Shown here in pieces: positions 16,565-28,959 of a DNA stretch of 64,000 nucleotides (the stretch's first letter is position 1; the number at the start of each line of letters is the position of its first letter). The stretch is from Croceicoccus bisphenolivorans (GTDB taxonomy: Bacteria; Pseudomonadota; Alphaproteobacteria; Sphingomonadales; Sphingomonadaceae), in contig NZ_LRSE01000006.1 in assembly GCF_001634625.1 (NCBI RefSeq), forward strand, positions 131,715 through 195,714. The letters are read 5' to 3'. The notes below the pieces were generated by a model. That model was not told where the DNA came from, did not search any database, and saw only the letters and a list, made by a program, of their open reading frames with translations. A program made the translations under genes and the position numbers.

Positions 16565-17934
16565 GCAGGTTCGGTCAGCTTCGCCTCTCCCAGCCAAGCC
16601 GACAGGTCGCGCTTCGCTCGTTCGGTATAGGCGCGCTTGCGGTCCTTTTTCTTCACGTCCTCCTCCGGCATTGGGAAAAGCCCGAAATTGACGTTCATCG
16701 GCTGATAGCTAGCCGCCTCTGCATCGCCGGTGATGTGCGACAGCAGCGCGCCCAACGCAGTCGTTCGCGGCGGCGACTGCCATGCCTTTCCGGTCAGTTC
16801 CGCCGCAGCCATCATGCCGGCCATCATGCCGACGGCAGAGCTTTCGACATATCCCTCGCAGCCGGTGATCTGCCCAGCGAACCGGACATGCGGGGCCGAC
16901 TTCAGCCGCAACTGTCGGTCCAGAAGGACTGGCGAATTCAGGAAGGTGTTTCGATGCAGGCCGCCAAGCCGGGCGAACTGCGCGTTTTCCAGGCCGGGAA
17001 TCGTGCGGAACAGCTCGACTTGCGCCGCGTGCTTCAGCTTGGTCTGGAAACCGACCATGTTCCATAGCGTGCCAAGCTTGTTGTCCTGACGCAGCTGCAC
17101 CACGGCATAGGGCCAGCGTCCTTGCGGGAATTCCGGCGTTACGTCGCGCGGATTGTCCAGCCCCACCGGCTTCATCGGGCCGAAGCGCAAGGTATCCTCG
17201 CCGCGCGCGGCCATCACTTCGATCGGCATGCAGCCTTCGAAGTAGGGGGTGTCGGCCTCCCACTGCTTGAATTCGGTCTTTTCGCCGTCGAGCAGGCCCT
17301 GCCGGAAAGCGACGTACTGGTCCCGCGTCATGGGGCAGTTGATATAATCGCCATCCTCGTTCGATGCCTCGGTCCGCTTGTCCCAGCGCGACTGGATCCA
17401 GCAGATGTCCATGTCGATGCTGTCGCGATAGACGATGGGCGCGATGGCATCGAAAAAGGCGAGGCTGTCCGCACCCGTCGCCGCGCCGATGCTTTCGGCC
17501 AGTGTCGCGGTGGTCAGCGGGCCGGTCGCCACGATGGTCATGCCCGATGCGGGCAGGGTGTCGATCCTTTCGCGTACGACCTCGACATTCGGGAGTTCGC
17601 CCAGCGCGCGTTCGACATGGGCGGAAAATACGTCGCGGTCGACGGCGAGGGCCGAGCCTGCGGGTACTCGCGCCTCATGCGCGGCGCGCATCACCAGCGA
17701 ATTGCAGGCGCGCATCTCGTGATGGAGCAGGCCGACGGCATTGGATGTATCGTCGTCCGAACGAAAGGAATTGGAGCAGACGAGTTCGGCCAGCCCGTCA
17801 CCCTGATGTGCCGCCGTCGTATCGCCGCCGCCGCGCATTTCGGAGAGGCGCACGCGCAAGCCGCGGCTTGCCAGTTGCCATGCGGCTTCGCTTCCGGCCA
17901 GCCCGCCGCCGATGATGTGAACGTCGTGTGTCAT
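16561..17934 (-). CDS. trmFO: Methylenetetrahydrofolate-tRNA (uracil-54-C5) methyltransferase
   Basis: A 457-residue FAD enzyme that makes ribothymidine at position 54 of the tRNA T loop with methylene-THF as carbon source, a folate-dependent alternative to TrmA. The N-terminal dinucleotide fold is [20 protein letters not shown]. The family stretches [40 protein letters not shown] and [16 protein letters not shown] are all present, including the cysteines used in catalysis. Length and start are normal for the family. Confidence 0.97.
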   Translation of the reverse strand: MTHDVHIIGGGLAGSEAAWQLASRGLRVRLSEMRGGGDTTAAHQGDGLAELVCSNSFRSDDDTSNAVGLLHHEMRACNSLVMRAAHEARVPAGSALAVDRDVFSAHVERALGELPNVEVVRERIDTLPASGMTIVATGPLTTATLAESIGAATGADSLAFFDAIAPIVYRDSIDMDICWIQSRWDKRTEASNEDGDYINCPMTRDQYVAFRQGLLDGEKTEFKQWEADTPYFEGCMPIEVMAARGEDTLRFGPMKPVGLDNPRDVTPEFPQGRWPYAVVQLRQDNKLGTLWNMVGFQTKLKHAAQVELFRTIPGLENAQFARLGGLHRNTFLNSPVLLDRQLRLKSAPHVRFAGQITGCEGYVESSAVGMMAGMMAAAELTGKAWQSPPRTTALGALLSHITGDAEAASYQPMNVNFGLFPMPEEDVKKKDRKRAYTERAKRDLSAWLGEAKLTEPA

Positions 17935-18043
17935 CCCAGCCGGTTAGCGATTGCCTAGTGCCCAATGCAAATGCAAAGAGGCCGAAAGGTCGCAGAAAAC
18001 AGGGGCAGCAAGAAATGGCGCGGTTCGGCAAAGGGCTGGCAGG

Positions 18044-18709
18044 ATGGTAAAGCGCGCACTGGTGGAGCGTCGTCCGTGGCTGTTCGCCAGCCTGATCGCG
18101 GCGCTGGCATGGTGGGCCTTCGGCGATAGCGATGTCGTGCCCGGCCTTTTCAAGATCGCGTGGAAAGCCATCCCGCTCGCGCTTCTGGCCGTCTATGCCT
18201 ATCAGCGCCACCTTGGCCCTGACGGCACGATCCTCAGCGGTGTCATGGCGATTGCTGCCATGGCCGACGCGATGAGCGAACTTCGCTATGCAGCGGCGGG
18301 TACGCTGATGGCGTTCTCGCTCCTGCTTGCGATCTGGCTCTATTCCCGCAACCGGCGGGAGACGACTTCGATTTCGCAGAAGCTGCTTGCCGCCGCATTG
18401 GTCGTGATCCTGCCGTTGCTGGCTTGGATATTGCTGGCTGGCGAAGACGGCAGGTTGCTGGTGACCGGCTTTTCCCTGATGCTGGGGATCATGGCGGCCA
18501 TGGCATGGACCAGCCGGTTTTCCCGCTATCGCGTCGGGGCAGGGGCGATCCTGTTCGTGCTGTCGGAGCTGGTACTTTTCGCGATCAGCGGGCCGGTGTT
18601 GCGCGATAGTCCGCTAGGCGAACTGCTCGTCTGGCCGCTCTACTACTCCGGCCAGCTGATGATCGCGACCGGAGTAGTCAGCAGGTTGCGGCGCGACGCC
18701 GCCGCCTGA
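18044..18709 (+). CDS. YhhN/TMEM86-like membrane protein (lysoplasmalogenase family)
   Basis: A 221-residue integral membrane protein with about eight hydrophobic helices and the YhhN-family features: a KAIPLALLAVYAY helix, an ADAMSELRY acidic region, and the final LVWPLYYSGQLMIA. Animal TMEM86B hydrolyses lysoplasmalogens; the bacterial function is mostly unproven. The ATG at 18044 follows a GGCAGG and gives the usual family length; the frame is open upstream to 17951 without a good start. It is convergent with gyrA, 12 bases apart. Confidence 0.85.
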   Translation: MVKRALVERRPWLFASLIAALAWWAFGDSDVVPGLFKIAWKAIPLALLAVYAYQRHLGPDGTILSGVMAIAAMADAMSELRYAAAGTLMAFSLLLAIWLYSRNRRETTSISQKLLAAALVVILPLLAWILLAGEDGRLLVTGFSLMLGIMAAMAWTSRFSRYRVGAGAILFVLSELVLFAISGPVLRDSPLGELLVWPLYYSGQLMIATGVVSRLRRDAAA

Positions 18710-18721
18710 GGCGCAGGCGGG

Positions 18722-21493
<2,772 letters not shown>

Positions 21494-21840
21494 GTGTCAG
21501 GCGGCTCTTGCTGCTCTATAAAATTACTGTGCGAAGGGGTTAGGCGAGGGGGGGTGAAAAGGCCAGCGAGGACACCCTTTGGCACCCGAAAAACCGTGCT
21601 TTGTCCACAATTGGCGGCACGCTTCGGGCCGACGCCGATATGGGGCTGCGCAACGAGCCATTCAATGCGCGTTCAGTCACGCTTCTCTACCTCGAAAGGC
21701 AAGTGATGCGGGCGTGTTTGGTCGGTTGCCTTCGCGGTAGAAACTCGGCAAGAGCGTGCGCGGATCGGGAATTTAGAGCATTTGATGGCAAGGATGCACC
21801 GTAAAGTGCGCCTTGCAGGATGGCTGTAAGGAGTTTTTAA
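21494..21840. other. Intergenic region between gyrA and the TPR gene
   Basis: 347 bases holding the divergent promoters of gyrA and the TPR gene. No conserved gene is seen; the short frames inside have no family features. A good ribosome site (AAGGAG) lies at the right edge for the TPR gene. No clear repeat or riboswitch was recognised. Confidence 0.6.
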
Positions 21841-23076
21841 ATGAAGCGTTCGTTCTCGCGTACTGCCATGGCAGTTGCGCTTTCGCTGGGCACCGTTGGC
21901 GTGATGGGCATGGCTGCAAGCCCGGCTCTGGCTGCCAAGAAGAAGAGCGGCGGCGGCGAATATTCCAAGGAATTCATCGCGGTTTATCAGCCGCTTTCCG
22001 AAAAGGCGGAAGCCGATCCGGCGACTGCTGCTGCCGAAATTGGCACGTTGTCGGCGACGATCGCTTCGGCCGATGAAAAGCTTGCCGGCGGCCAGCTGAT
22101 CTACAACCTTGGCGCCAAGACGAGCAACACGGCCCTGCAGTATCAGGGCATCAAGCTGATGGCCGACAGCGGCAAGATCGCTCCCGAACAGGCAGGCAAG
22201 GTTTTCCTTGCGGCTGGCCAGCTGGGCTACAATGCACAGGATTATGCGGCCGCACGCGGATATCTTGAGCAGGCCGCAACGCTGATGCCGGCGGACCCGG
22301 CGGTTCCTGCCACGCTTGCCGAAGTCTACGTGCAGCAGAAGGACTATCCGCAGGCGCTCGCCACGATTGAAAAGGCGATCGCCCTGCGCAAGGCGGCTGG
22401 CGAAGCGCCTGCTGACACCGATGCTTTTCGTGGTCTGGCCATCGCGGCCAATAACGGCCTCAACGATCAGGCCGCCCTGTGGGCCGTCCGTGTGATCGAA
22501 AGCAATCCGCGCGATGAATACCGGACGGAAGCCTACAAGGTCCTGTCCGCGCTTTCGAGGTATACAAAGGAAGAAGAGCTCGACCTTCTGCGCCTGATGT
22601 ACCGCGCCGATGCGCTGAGCGATCGTCGCCAGTACATGGCGTATCTTGCCGCTGCCGACGCGCGTCGCCGTCCTGCCGAAGTCAAGACGCTGGTCGAAGC
22701 CGGTATCGCAGCAGGCCTGCTGACATCGACGGACAGCCTTGCCGGTGACGAGCTGAAGCTTGCGTCGGGCCGGTATGACTCGGTCCTCAGGGAACTAAAC
22801 GCCGATGCCAAAGGCTCGCTCGACGGTGCGGCGGCACTGGCTGTAGGTGACACCTACCTCGGTTACGGCAAGGGTGCGGATGCAGAGGCGATGTACCGCA
22901 AGGCAATTGCCGCCGGCGTTGCCGACAAGGATCGTGCGTTGACCGGTCTTGGCATCGCGCTGGCCGATCAGGGCAAGTTCGATGAAGCTAAGACCACTTT
23001 TGGACAAGTCAGCGGCGCATCGCGTTCGCAGCTTGCACGCCTGTGGATCGCTTACGTCAACGACAAGGCCGGTTGA
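21841..23076 (+). CDS. Secreted tetratricopeptide-repeat protein
   Basis: A 411-residue exported protein. A signal peptide covers residues 1 to about 31 (AMAVALSLGTVGVMGMAASPALA, cut after ALA). The rest is helical with TPR-like units: AGQLGYNAQDYAAARGYLEQ (about 130), LAEVYVQQKDYPQALATIEK (about 160), and C-terminal units GDTYLGYGKGADAEAMYRKA and GIALADQGKFDEAKTTFGQV. It probably acts as a periplasmic scaffold. The partner is unknown. The ATG is preceded by TAAGGAG. A terminator follows directly, so it is monocistronic. Confidence 0.85.
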   Translation: MKRSFSRTAMAVALSLGTVGVMGMAASPALAAKKKSGGGEYSKEFIAVYQPLSEKAEADPATAAAEIGTLSATIASADEKLAGGQLIYNLGAKTSNTALQYQGIKLMADSGKIAPEQAGKVFLAAGQLGYNAQDYAAARGYLEQAATLMPADPAVPATLAEVYVQQKDYPQALATIEKAIALRKAAGEAPADTDAFRGLAIAANNGLNDQAALWAVRVIESNPRDEYRTEAYKVLSALSRYTKEEELDLLRLMYRADALSDRRQYMAYLAAADARRRPAEVKTLVEAGIAAGLLTSTDSLAGDELKLASGRYDSVLRELNADAKGSLDGAAALAVGDTYLGYGKGADAEAMYRKAIAAGVADKDRALTGLGIALADQGKFDEAKTTFGQVSGASRSQLARLWIAYVNDKAG

Positions 23077-23101
23077 TCGACCGGTCCTGACGCCAAATGA
23101 G

Positions 23102-23130
23102 AAGGGCGGCCCCGCAGGGTCGCCCTTTTT
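23102..23130 (+). terminator. Rho-independent terminator after the TPR gene
   Basis: An 11-bp stem (23102-23112 with 23117-23127, one G-T pair), a 4-base loop, and T residues to 23130. Confidence 0.9.
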
Positions 23131-23148
23131 CGTTGGAAGGGTGGAAAG

Positions 23149-23877
23149 TTAGCGCAGGCGCCGCACGAACGGCTGGTTGTTGCGCATCACGACCTCGAAC
23201 TGGTCAAGCTTCTCGAACAGTTCGCTCAGCCGTTCGAAACCGTAGTTGCGCACGTCGAAGCTGGACCGGTTGCCCGCGATCTGCCCGACCTCGCCAAGCC
23301 TTGCGTAACCGTCCGCATCGCGCCTCGCGGCCTTCCACGCCTTGCCCAGCAAATCGATCAGGTCCTTGTCGATCGGGGCAGGGGCGCCTTCTTCCTTTTC
23401 GGCCGGGGTCGCATCCGGCTCGTCCGCCTTGCTCTGCTTGATCAGCGCGTCGATGTCGATGAAGCGGGTGCAGGCCGCCTTGAACGCTTCGGGCGTCTTG
23501 GCGCTGCCGAAGCCATAGACGGTAAGCCCGTCCTGCCGCAGGCGGGTAACCAGCGGCGTGAAATCGCTGTCGCTGCTCATGATGCCGAAGCCGTCGACCT
23601 TGCCCTGATAAAGCAGGTCGATCGCATCGATCGTCATCGCCATGTCGGTGGCATTCTTGCCCTTCGTCAGGTCGAACTGCTGCTGCGGGCGAATTCCGTA
23701 GCGGTTGGAAATCTTGCTCCAGTTGGCAAGGCTGCGCTTGGCCCAGTTGCCATAGGCGCGGCGGATGTTCACCTGCCCCAGTTCGGCAAGGACGGTGAGT
23801 ACCGGATCGATCCCCTGCGGCGTGGTGTTATCCGCGTCGATCAGCAGCGCGATGTTCTTGAGTAATTGTTCCGACAT
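23149..23877 (-). CDS. NYN-domain ribonuclease with C-terminal OST-HTH/LOTUS domain
   Basis: A 242-residue protein. The N-terminal NYN (PIN-like) nuclease domain has the acidic residues expected for metal binding: ALLIDADNT (about residue 15), NATDMAMTIDAI (about 75) and SSDSDFTPLVTRLR (about 100). A linker leads to a winged-helix OST-HTH/LOTUS domain from about residue 175 (IDLLGKAWKAARRDADGYAR through MRNNQPFVRRL), which in other proteins binds RNA. It belongs to the LabA/DUF88-like bacterial group; the substrate is unknown. The start MSEQLLKN at 23877 is preferred over 23886. Confidence 0.88.
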   Translation of the reverse strand: MSEQLLKNIALLIDADNTTPQGIDPVLTVLAELGQVNIRRAYGNWAKRSLANWSKISNRYGIRPQQQFDLTKGKNATDMAMTIDAIDLLYQGKVDGFGIMSSDSDFTPLVTRLRQDGLTVYGFGSAKTPEAFKAACTRFIDIDALIKQSKADEPDATPAEKEEGAPAPIDKDLIDLLGKAWKAARRDADGYARLGEVGQIAGNRSSFDVRNYGFERLSELFEKLDQFEVVMRNNQPFVRRLR

Positions 23878-23931
23878 GCCGGCCATGTGCGGTGCGGCCG
23901 CGCAAATTACAAGAACGCGCGGGCCGTTCGG

Positions 23932-24276
23932 TTACTTGCGCAGGCGGGGGCGCGGCTTGGCGCGGGGCTGCATCTGGTCGACCATTGCGACAAAGGCGTC
24001 GGGGCGGATGATGCGTTCGAACTGGAATCCGGCGCGGCCTTCGGCAACCCAGATGACATGCGCCTCGATCCGGCCGATTTCGGGAAGGCGCAGCATGACG
24101 CGTTCGCCGCGACCGATCGGCAATTCGCCATCGACCATGAAGCCGTTCGACGAAACGTTGGTGACCAACATGTGGATGTCGCCGATGCGGCGGTGTTCGG
24201 CCAGAACCGGATAATCGACAGGGTGACGGGCGGCCTGGCGCAGGTCCGTCACCGAAAGTTGCGCACCACCGATCAC
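23932..24276 (-). CDS. PilZ domain protein
   Basis: A 114-residue single-domain protein. The PilZ beta-barrel includes RRIGDIHMLVTNVSSNGFMV and ERVMLRLPEIGRIEAHVIW. The c-di-GMP signature is partly degenerate: an HRR-like start is present, and D/N-x-S-x-x-G appears as NVSSNG. It may therefore bind c-di-GMP or act only as a protein adaptor. The GTG at 24276 is chosen because a perfect AGGAGG lies nine bases upstream; a longer frame to 24330 lacks a ribosome site. The C-terminus is basic (PRAKPRPRLRK). Confidence 0.82.
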   Translation of the reverse strand: MIGGAQLSVTDLRQAARHPVDYPVLAEHRRIGDIHMLVTNVSSNGFMVDGELPIGRGERVMLRLPEIGRIEAHVIWVAEGRAGFQFERIIRPDAFVAMVDQMQPRAKPRPRLRK

Positions 24277-24382
24277 TGCGTTTGTCCTCCTGTCCGAATG
24301 AACCGGAAGGTAACTGCCAATGGCGAACAAAAGGTAAATGCGCGTCGCGGGAGCGGTCCGTTCAGACGCGCCCCCGCGTTAA

Positions 24383-25612
24383 TCACGCGCGCAGGATGCC
24401 GTGTTTTTTCTTGCCCAGGCTAAGCTTCGCGTTGGACCCTGTGGCCAGCGTGATCTGCATGGCCGGATCTGTGACTGCCGCTTCGTCCAGCTTTACCGCG
24501 CCTTCGGCAACCTTGCGCTTCGCCTCGCCATTGGATTTCGTGAAACCCAGCGCGGTCAGCGCCGATACGACCGACATCCCTTCGGCGGGAATGTCGAGCG
24601 TGGGCAGGTCTGCACCAAGGCCGCCACCGGCAAAGGTTTCGCGCGCAGTCGCTTCGGCGGTACGGGCAGCCTCTTCGCCGCGGACAAGTGCGGTCACTTC
24701 GTTGGCGAGTCGCACCTTCGCATCGTTGATCGCAGCGCCTTCCAGCGCTTCGAGTTCGGCGATCTCTTCAAGCGGTATGTCGGTGAACAGGCGCATGAAG
24801 CGGCCCACGTCGGCATCGTCGCAATTGCGCCAGTACTGCCAGAAATCGTAGTTCGGCAGCATGTCCTCGTTCAGCCAGACGGCGCCTGCGGCGGTCTTGC
24901 CCATCTTGGCACCGCTGGCAGTGGCCAGCAGCGGGGTGGTTACGCCGAACAGTTCGGTCCCGTCCATGCGGCGGCCAAGTTCGATCCCGTTGACGATGTT
25001 GCCCCACTGGTCCGATCCGCCCATCTGCAGGCGCACGCCCATGTCCTTCGACAAGTGGCGGAAGTCGTACCCTTGCAGGATCATGTAGTTGAATTCGAGG
25101 AAGGTCATCGGCTGTTCGCGTTCCAGCCGCAGCTTGACGGAATCGAAAGTCAGCATGCGGTTGACCGTGAAGTGGGTGCCCACTTCCTGCAGCAACTGGA
25201 TATAGCCGAGCTGGCCCAGCCAGTCGTGGTTGTTGACCATGACGGCATCGGTCGGTCCGTCACCGAAAGTCAGCAGCCGGTCGAAGATCCGGCGAATCGA
25301 GGCAATGTTCTCCTCGATCGTCTCGTCGCTCAGCATCTTGCGGCTTTCGTCGCGCCCCGTGGGATCGCCGATGCGCGTGGTTCCGCCGCCCATCAGGACG
25401 ACCGGTTTGTGCCCGGCCTGCTGCAGGCGGTGCAGCAGCATGATCTGCACCAGCGAACCGACGTGCAGCGACGGCGCCGTTGCATCGAAACCGACATATC
25501 CCGGCACGACACTGCCGGCGGCAAGGGTATCGAGCGCTGCCGCATCGGTCATCTGGTGGATGTAGCCGCGTTCGTCGAGCAGGCGGAGGAGTGAGGACTT
25601 GTACTGTGTCAT
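24383..25612 (-). CDS. tyrS: Tyrosyl-tRNA synthetase
   Basis: A 409-residue class I synthetase that charges tRNA-Tyr. The Rossmann fold has the HIGH-equivalent SLHVGSLVQ. The tyrosine-binding segment reads [13 protein letters not shown] and [11 protein letters not shown]. The KMSKS equivalent is KMGKTA. The C-terminal S4-like RNA-binding domain is at about residues 345-405 ([20 protein letters not shown]). Length and start are normal for the bacterial type. Confidence 0.97.
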   Translation of the reverse strand: MTQYKSSLLRLLDERGYIHQMTDAAALDTLAAGSVVPGYVGFDATAPSLHVGSLVQIMLLHRLQQAGHKPVVLMGGGTTRIGDPTGRDESRKMLSDETIEENIASIRRIFDRLLTFGDGPTDAVMVNNHDWLGQLGYIQLLQEVGTHFTVNRMLTFDSVKLRLEREQPMTFLEFNYMILQGYDFRHLSKDMGVRLQMGGSDQWGNIVNGIELGRRMDGTELFGVTTPLLATASGAKMGKTAAGAVWLNEDMLPNYDFWQYWRNCDDADVGRFMRLFTDIPLEEIAELEALEGAAINDAKVRLANEVTALVRGEEAARTAEATARETFAGGGLGADLPTLDIPAEGMSVVSALTALGFTKSNGEAKRKVAEGAVKLDEAAVTDPAMQITLATGSNAKLSLGKKKHGILRA

Positions 25613-25726
25613 GACGCGCGGCGGTTAGCATGCGGCGGGCGCGAGGCAAAGGGCCGCGAGCGGCTTCCTTTCGCGCATTGCAATTTGGCGATTGCGCACG
25701 GCATCGCGGCGGCTATTGATGGGGAC

Positions 25727-26257
25727 ATGCAGCCACTGGTTCCGCATCCGGCGCACCCGCCGCTGGCCATCCGCTCCGTAGAGGCGGAGATCATCTTTCC
25801 CAACCAAGGCCTTGCCATGGCCCGCTTCCGAATCGACGGGATCGAGGAACTCGTGATCCCCGAGTTCGCCGGTCGCGGACGGCAGGACGAGCTGTGGCAG
25901 ACCACCTGCTTCGAACTGTTCGCACTGCGCGACGACGGGTCCTATCGCGAATTCAATTTCTCGACTTCGGGCCGCTGGGCCGTTTACGATTTCGACGGGC
26001 CGCGCACCGGCATGGCAGACCATGATCCGATGCAGATGCCCGCCGTTTCCGCTAAGGCAGGTGACAGGATGCTGGCGATCAATGTCAGCCTGATGCCGCG
26101 CGACCTTGCCGGCTTCACACGGGCGGGTCTGACTGCGGTGATCGAGGAGACTGGCGGGCACAAGTCGTTCTGGGCACTGGAACATTCGCGCGACGTTCCC
26201 GATTTTCACGATCCCGCTTGCTTCACCGTTCCGCTTGCCGCACCAGCACGCCCATGA
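25727..26257 (+). CDS. DOMON-like domain protein
   Basis: A 176-residue protein with a single DOMON-like beta-sandwich (EAEIIFPNQGLAMARFRIDG; WQTTCFELFALRDDGSYREF; FSTSGRWAVYDFD; GHKSFWALEHSRDVPDFHD). There is no signal peptide or haem-ligand motif that I can point to, so it is probably cytoplasmic and binds an unknown ligand. The ATG at 25727 is preferred to an upstream start at 25685. Its TGA overlaps the ATG of the NamZ-like gene by four bases, so the two are likely translated together and may share a pathway in cell-wall sugar handling. Confidence 0.72.
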   Translation: MQPLVPHPAHPPLAIRSVEAEIIFPNQGLAMARFRIDGIEELVIPEFAGRGRQDELWQTTCFELFALRDDGSYREFNFSTSGRWAVYDFDGPRTGMADHDPMQMPAVSAKAGDRMLAINVSLMPRDLAGFTRAGLTAVIEETGGHKSFWALEHSRDVPDFHDPACFTVPLAAPARP

Positions 26258-27450
26258 AATTCGGTATCGATCGCCTGCTCGCCGATGCGAGCCTGCGCGC
26301 CCCGCTTGAAGGCCGGCGCGTCGCACTCGTCGCCCATCCGGCCTCCGTTACAGAGGACCTGACCCATTCGCTCGACGCGCTGATCGCTGCAGGGGTGAAT
26401 GTGACCAGCGCTTTCGGCCCGCAGCACGGGCTGAAGGGCGACAAGCAGGACAACATGGTCGAAACGCTGGACGAGACCGATCCCGTCCACGGCATTCCGG
26501 TCTTCAGCCTCTATGGCGAAGTGCGTCGCCCGACGGCGACGATGATGGACACGGCGGACGTATTCCTGTTCGATCTGCAGGATCTGGGCTGTCGCATCTA
26601 CACTTTCGTGACCACGCTGCTCTACCTGCTGGAAGAGGCTGCAAAGCTGGACAAGGAAGTCTGGGTGCTGGACCGGGCCAATCCGGCGGGTCGCCCGGTT
26701 GAGGGTACGTTGCTGCTGCCGGGGCAGGAAAGTTTCGTGGGTGCCGGACCGATGGTGATGCGCCACGGCCTGACACTGGGCGAGATGGGGCACTGGTTCA
26801 TCAAGCACTTCGATCTCGACGTTGCCTATCGTGTGGTCGAAATGGAAGGGTGGCAGCCCGAAGGCGGCGGCTTCGGCTGGCCGGAAAGCCGCATCTGGAT
26901 CAATCCCAGCCCCAATGCGGCAAACCTCAACATGGCGCGCGCCTATGCGGGCACGGTGATGATAGAGGGCGCTACGCTGAGCGAGGGCAGGGGCACGACC
27001 CGCCCGCTCGAAGTGTTGTTCGGCGCGCCCGATGTGGACGCGAAGGCCGTACTGGCCGAAATGCGCGCTTTCGCCCCCGAATGGCTGTCCGGTTGCGCGA
27101 TCCGCGAATGCTGGTTCGAGCCGACGTTTCACAAGCACGCGGGGCAGCTTTGCAACGGCCTGATGATCCATGCCGAAGGGGCGTTCTACGACCACCACGC
27201 CTTCCGCCCGTGGCGGCTGCAGGCACTGGCGTTCAAGGCGATCCGGCGGCTCTATCCCGACTATCCGGTCTGGCGCGACTTTCCTTACGAGTACGAGTTC
27301 GACCGGCTTGCCATCGACGTCATCAACGGCGGACCAGCATTGCGCGAATGGGTCGACGATGCCGGTAGCGCGCCCGGCGATCTGGAAGCGATTGCCGGCG
27401 CGGACGAAGCGCAATGGCGTGAGGAGATCGCGCCATTGCTGCTGTACTAA
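26254..27450 (+). CDS. NamZ-like exo-beta-N-acetylmuramidase (DUF1343)
   Basis: A 398-residue protein of the DUF1343 family, whose Bacillus member NamZ removes terminal MurNAc from peptidoglycan fragments. Family stretches include GRRVALVAHPASVT, FGPQHGLKGDKQDNM, LFDLQDLGCRIYTF, WVLDRANPAGRPVEG and the C-terminal LCNGLMIHAEG and HHAFRPWRLQAL. No signal peptide is present, unlike secreted NamZ, so it probably acts on imported MurNAc-containing pieces in the cytoplasm. It is coupled to the DOMON-like gene. It ends in a four-base tail-to-tail overlap with ygiD. Confidence 0.85.
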   Translation: MKFGIDRLLADASLRAPLEGRRVALVAHPASVTEDLTHSLDALIAAGVNVTSAFGPQHGLKGDKQDNMVETLDETDPVHGIPVFSLYGEVRRPTATMMDTADVFLFDLQDLGCRIYTFVTTLLYLLEEAAKLDKEVWVLDRANPAGRPVEGTLLLPGQESFVGAGPMVMRHGLTLGEMGHWFIKHFDLDVAYRVVEMEGWQPEGGGFGWPESRIWINPSPNAANLNMARAYAGTVMIEGATLSEGRGTTRPLEVLFGAPDVDAKAVLAEMRAFAPEWLSGCAIRECWFEPTFHKHAGQLCNGLMIHAEGAFYDHHAFRPWRLQALAFKAIRRLYPDYPVWRDFPYEYEFDRLAIDVINGGPALREWVDDAGSAPGDLEAIAGADEAQWREEIAPLLLY

Positions 27451-28238
27451 AGCCCTTCGACCAGCGAAGCGTCGCCCCAGATTACCGATGTCATCGACAG
27501 CGCGCCGTCGAGCGTGTCGTTGAACAGCGCGACCTCGTCATCGGGTTGTCGCGCGCCAAGCGGGTAAAGCAGCGGCACGTAATGCTCGCCGCTGTTGATC
27601 GCCGCATGGGCGGCGCGGTCATCGGCTGCGAAAGCCAGCAGTCCGGCGTCTTCGCGTTCCAGCAAGGCCGAGTTCGTGCGACCGCGGAAATCGACCGCCC
27701 ATTCGGGCTGCGTGCCCTTGCTCTGCCGCCAGAGAGAGATGTTGTGGATCAGGTTTCCGCTGGCAAGGATCAGGACGTTCTCATCGCGCAAGGCGGCCAG
27801 CCGTTCGCCGATCCGGCGATGCTCTTCGCCATTCAGCGCCATGTCCACGCTCATCGCGACGACCGGAATTTCCGCGGCGGGAAACATTGGCAATAGCGTA
27901 CCCCAGACGCCATGATCGAAGCCGTGACCGTCGTCCAGCACTGCGCCGTTGCCGATCAGTTCCGCCGCACGCTGCGCCAGTTTGGGCGAGCCGGGGGCGG
28001 GGTAGCGCATGTCGAACAATTCCTGCGGAAACCCCCGGAAATCGTGAATGGTATGCGGCGCGGTTCCACTCGTCAGGCGGGTTTCGCCGTGCGTGGTCCA
28101 ATGGGCCGTGATGGCAAGGATAGCGTCCGGACGCGGCAGACGGCGGCCCAGTTCCTCCATCGCGCGGCGTTCCGGGTTTTCGGTGATCATCGTCATGGGC
28201 GAACCATGGCCGACGAAAAGGGCAGGTTGTCTGGTCAT
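27447..28238 (-). CDS. ygiD: Class III extradiol ring-cleavage dioxygenase, YgiD-like
   Basis: A 263-residue non-haem metalloenzyme of the LigB/4,5-DOPA-dioxygenase family. The metal ligands are visible in PALFVGHGSP (His), ITAHWTTHGE and the later HGFDHGVWG. NLIHNI and GEHYVPLLYPLGA are conserved in the family. E. coli YgiD cleaves DOPA-type catechols; the natural substrate here is not known. No aromatic degradation genes are adjacent, so a housekeeping or detoxifying role is likely. Confidence 0.9.
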   Translation of the reverse strand: MTRQPALFVGHGSPMTMITENPERRAMEELGRRLPRPDAILAITAHWTTHGETRLTSGTAPHTIHDFRGFPQELFDMRYPAPGSPKLAQRAAELIGNGAVLDDGHGFDHGVWGTLLPMFPAAEIPVVAMSVDMALNGEEHRRIGERLAALRDENVLILASGNLIHNISLWRQSKGTQPEWAVDFRGRTNSALLEREDAGLLAFAADDRAAHAAINSGEHYVPLLYPLGARQPDDEVALFNDTLDGALSMTSVIWGDASLVEGL

Positions 28239-28308
28239 GCGCTACAGATAGTCACGATGGCGGCAGCGCCCAAGAAGGCACATCGCTGTGCCTGTTCGGG
28301 TTCGATGC

Positions 28309-28959
28309 CTATTTCAGTTCGATATAGGCGTTGTCTTCGGGCCACCACCGGAAATGGCTGTCGACCGGGCTGTCGAGCAGTCCGATCCAGCGGTCATCCG
28401 CATTCAGCACCTTGCCAATGGCGATGTAGTGGGGGCTGCATTCGTTTCTCTCGTCGTCTTCAACTGCCTCCTCCGTCCCGCGGATGCGCCAGCCGCTGTC
28501 CGGATATTTATCGCCGTCGCGGGTCATGTCCGGTTCTTCGCGATAGATGTAGTCGGCATGGCTGCGCCCTTCGAGCACGCAGTCGTCCACGAAGCAGCGG
28601 TCCCAGTATTCGCGGCGTTCCGGCACCTCTGGGCGGGGATTGTCCTTGTGGAACGCGGTGGAGATCGCGTGGGTGAGGGGGATGCGAACCCGGTCACCCA
28701 GCTTGATGCGGTCCATGCCCGAAGGCTCGTTGTCCAGCGTGCCGATTACGTCGCCGTCTTCGATCCTCTCGATCAGGACCCACATCCGTTCGGCGGAATA
28801 TTTCGGTTCGCCCACGGTCTGGCGGAAGATCGCTTTGATCCCGTCCAGCGGTTTCAGCGCTGCCAGTTCCACTTCGAACGGCATGAAGAACGTATAAGGC
28901 GCATCGGCCACGATCGGACGGGGATCTTCCAGTTCGATGCCTTCGGGAAGCTCGATCAT
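28309..28959 (-). CDS. DUF2314/Imm33-like (DUF2185) two-domain protein
   Basis: A 216-residue acidic cytoplasmic protein. The N-terminal half (about residues 30-105) resembles DUF2314: SAERMWVLIERIEDGDVIGT, then LDNEPSGMDRIKLGDRVRIP. The C-terminal half (about 120-210) resembles DUF2185, also called Imm33, a family of predicted toxin-immunity proteins: DSGWRIRGTEEA, IAIGKVLNADDRWIGLLDSP. Both assignments are from memory of the motifs. It is the last gene of the moxR operon, its ATG overlapping the TGA of the VWA gene, so it probably works with the MoxR-VWA pair. No toxin gene is seen nearby. Confidence 0.65.
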   Translation of the reverse strand: MIELPEGIELEDPRPIVADAPYTFFMPFEVELAALKPLDGIKAIFRQTVGEPKYSAERMWVLIERIEDGDVIGTLDNEPSGMDRIKLGDRVRIPLTHAISTAFHKDNPRPEVPERREYWDRCFVDDCVLEGRSHADYIYREEPDMTRDGDKYPDSGWRIRGTEEAVEDDERNECSPHYIAIGKVLNADDRWIGLLDSPVDSHFRWWPEDNAYIELK

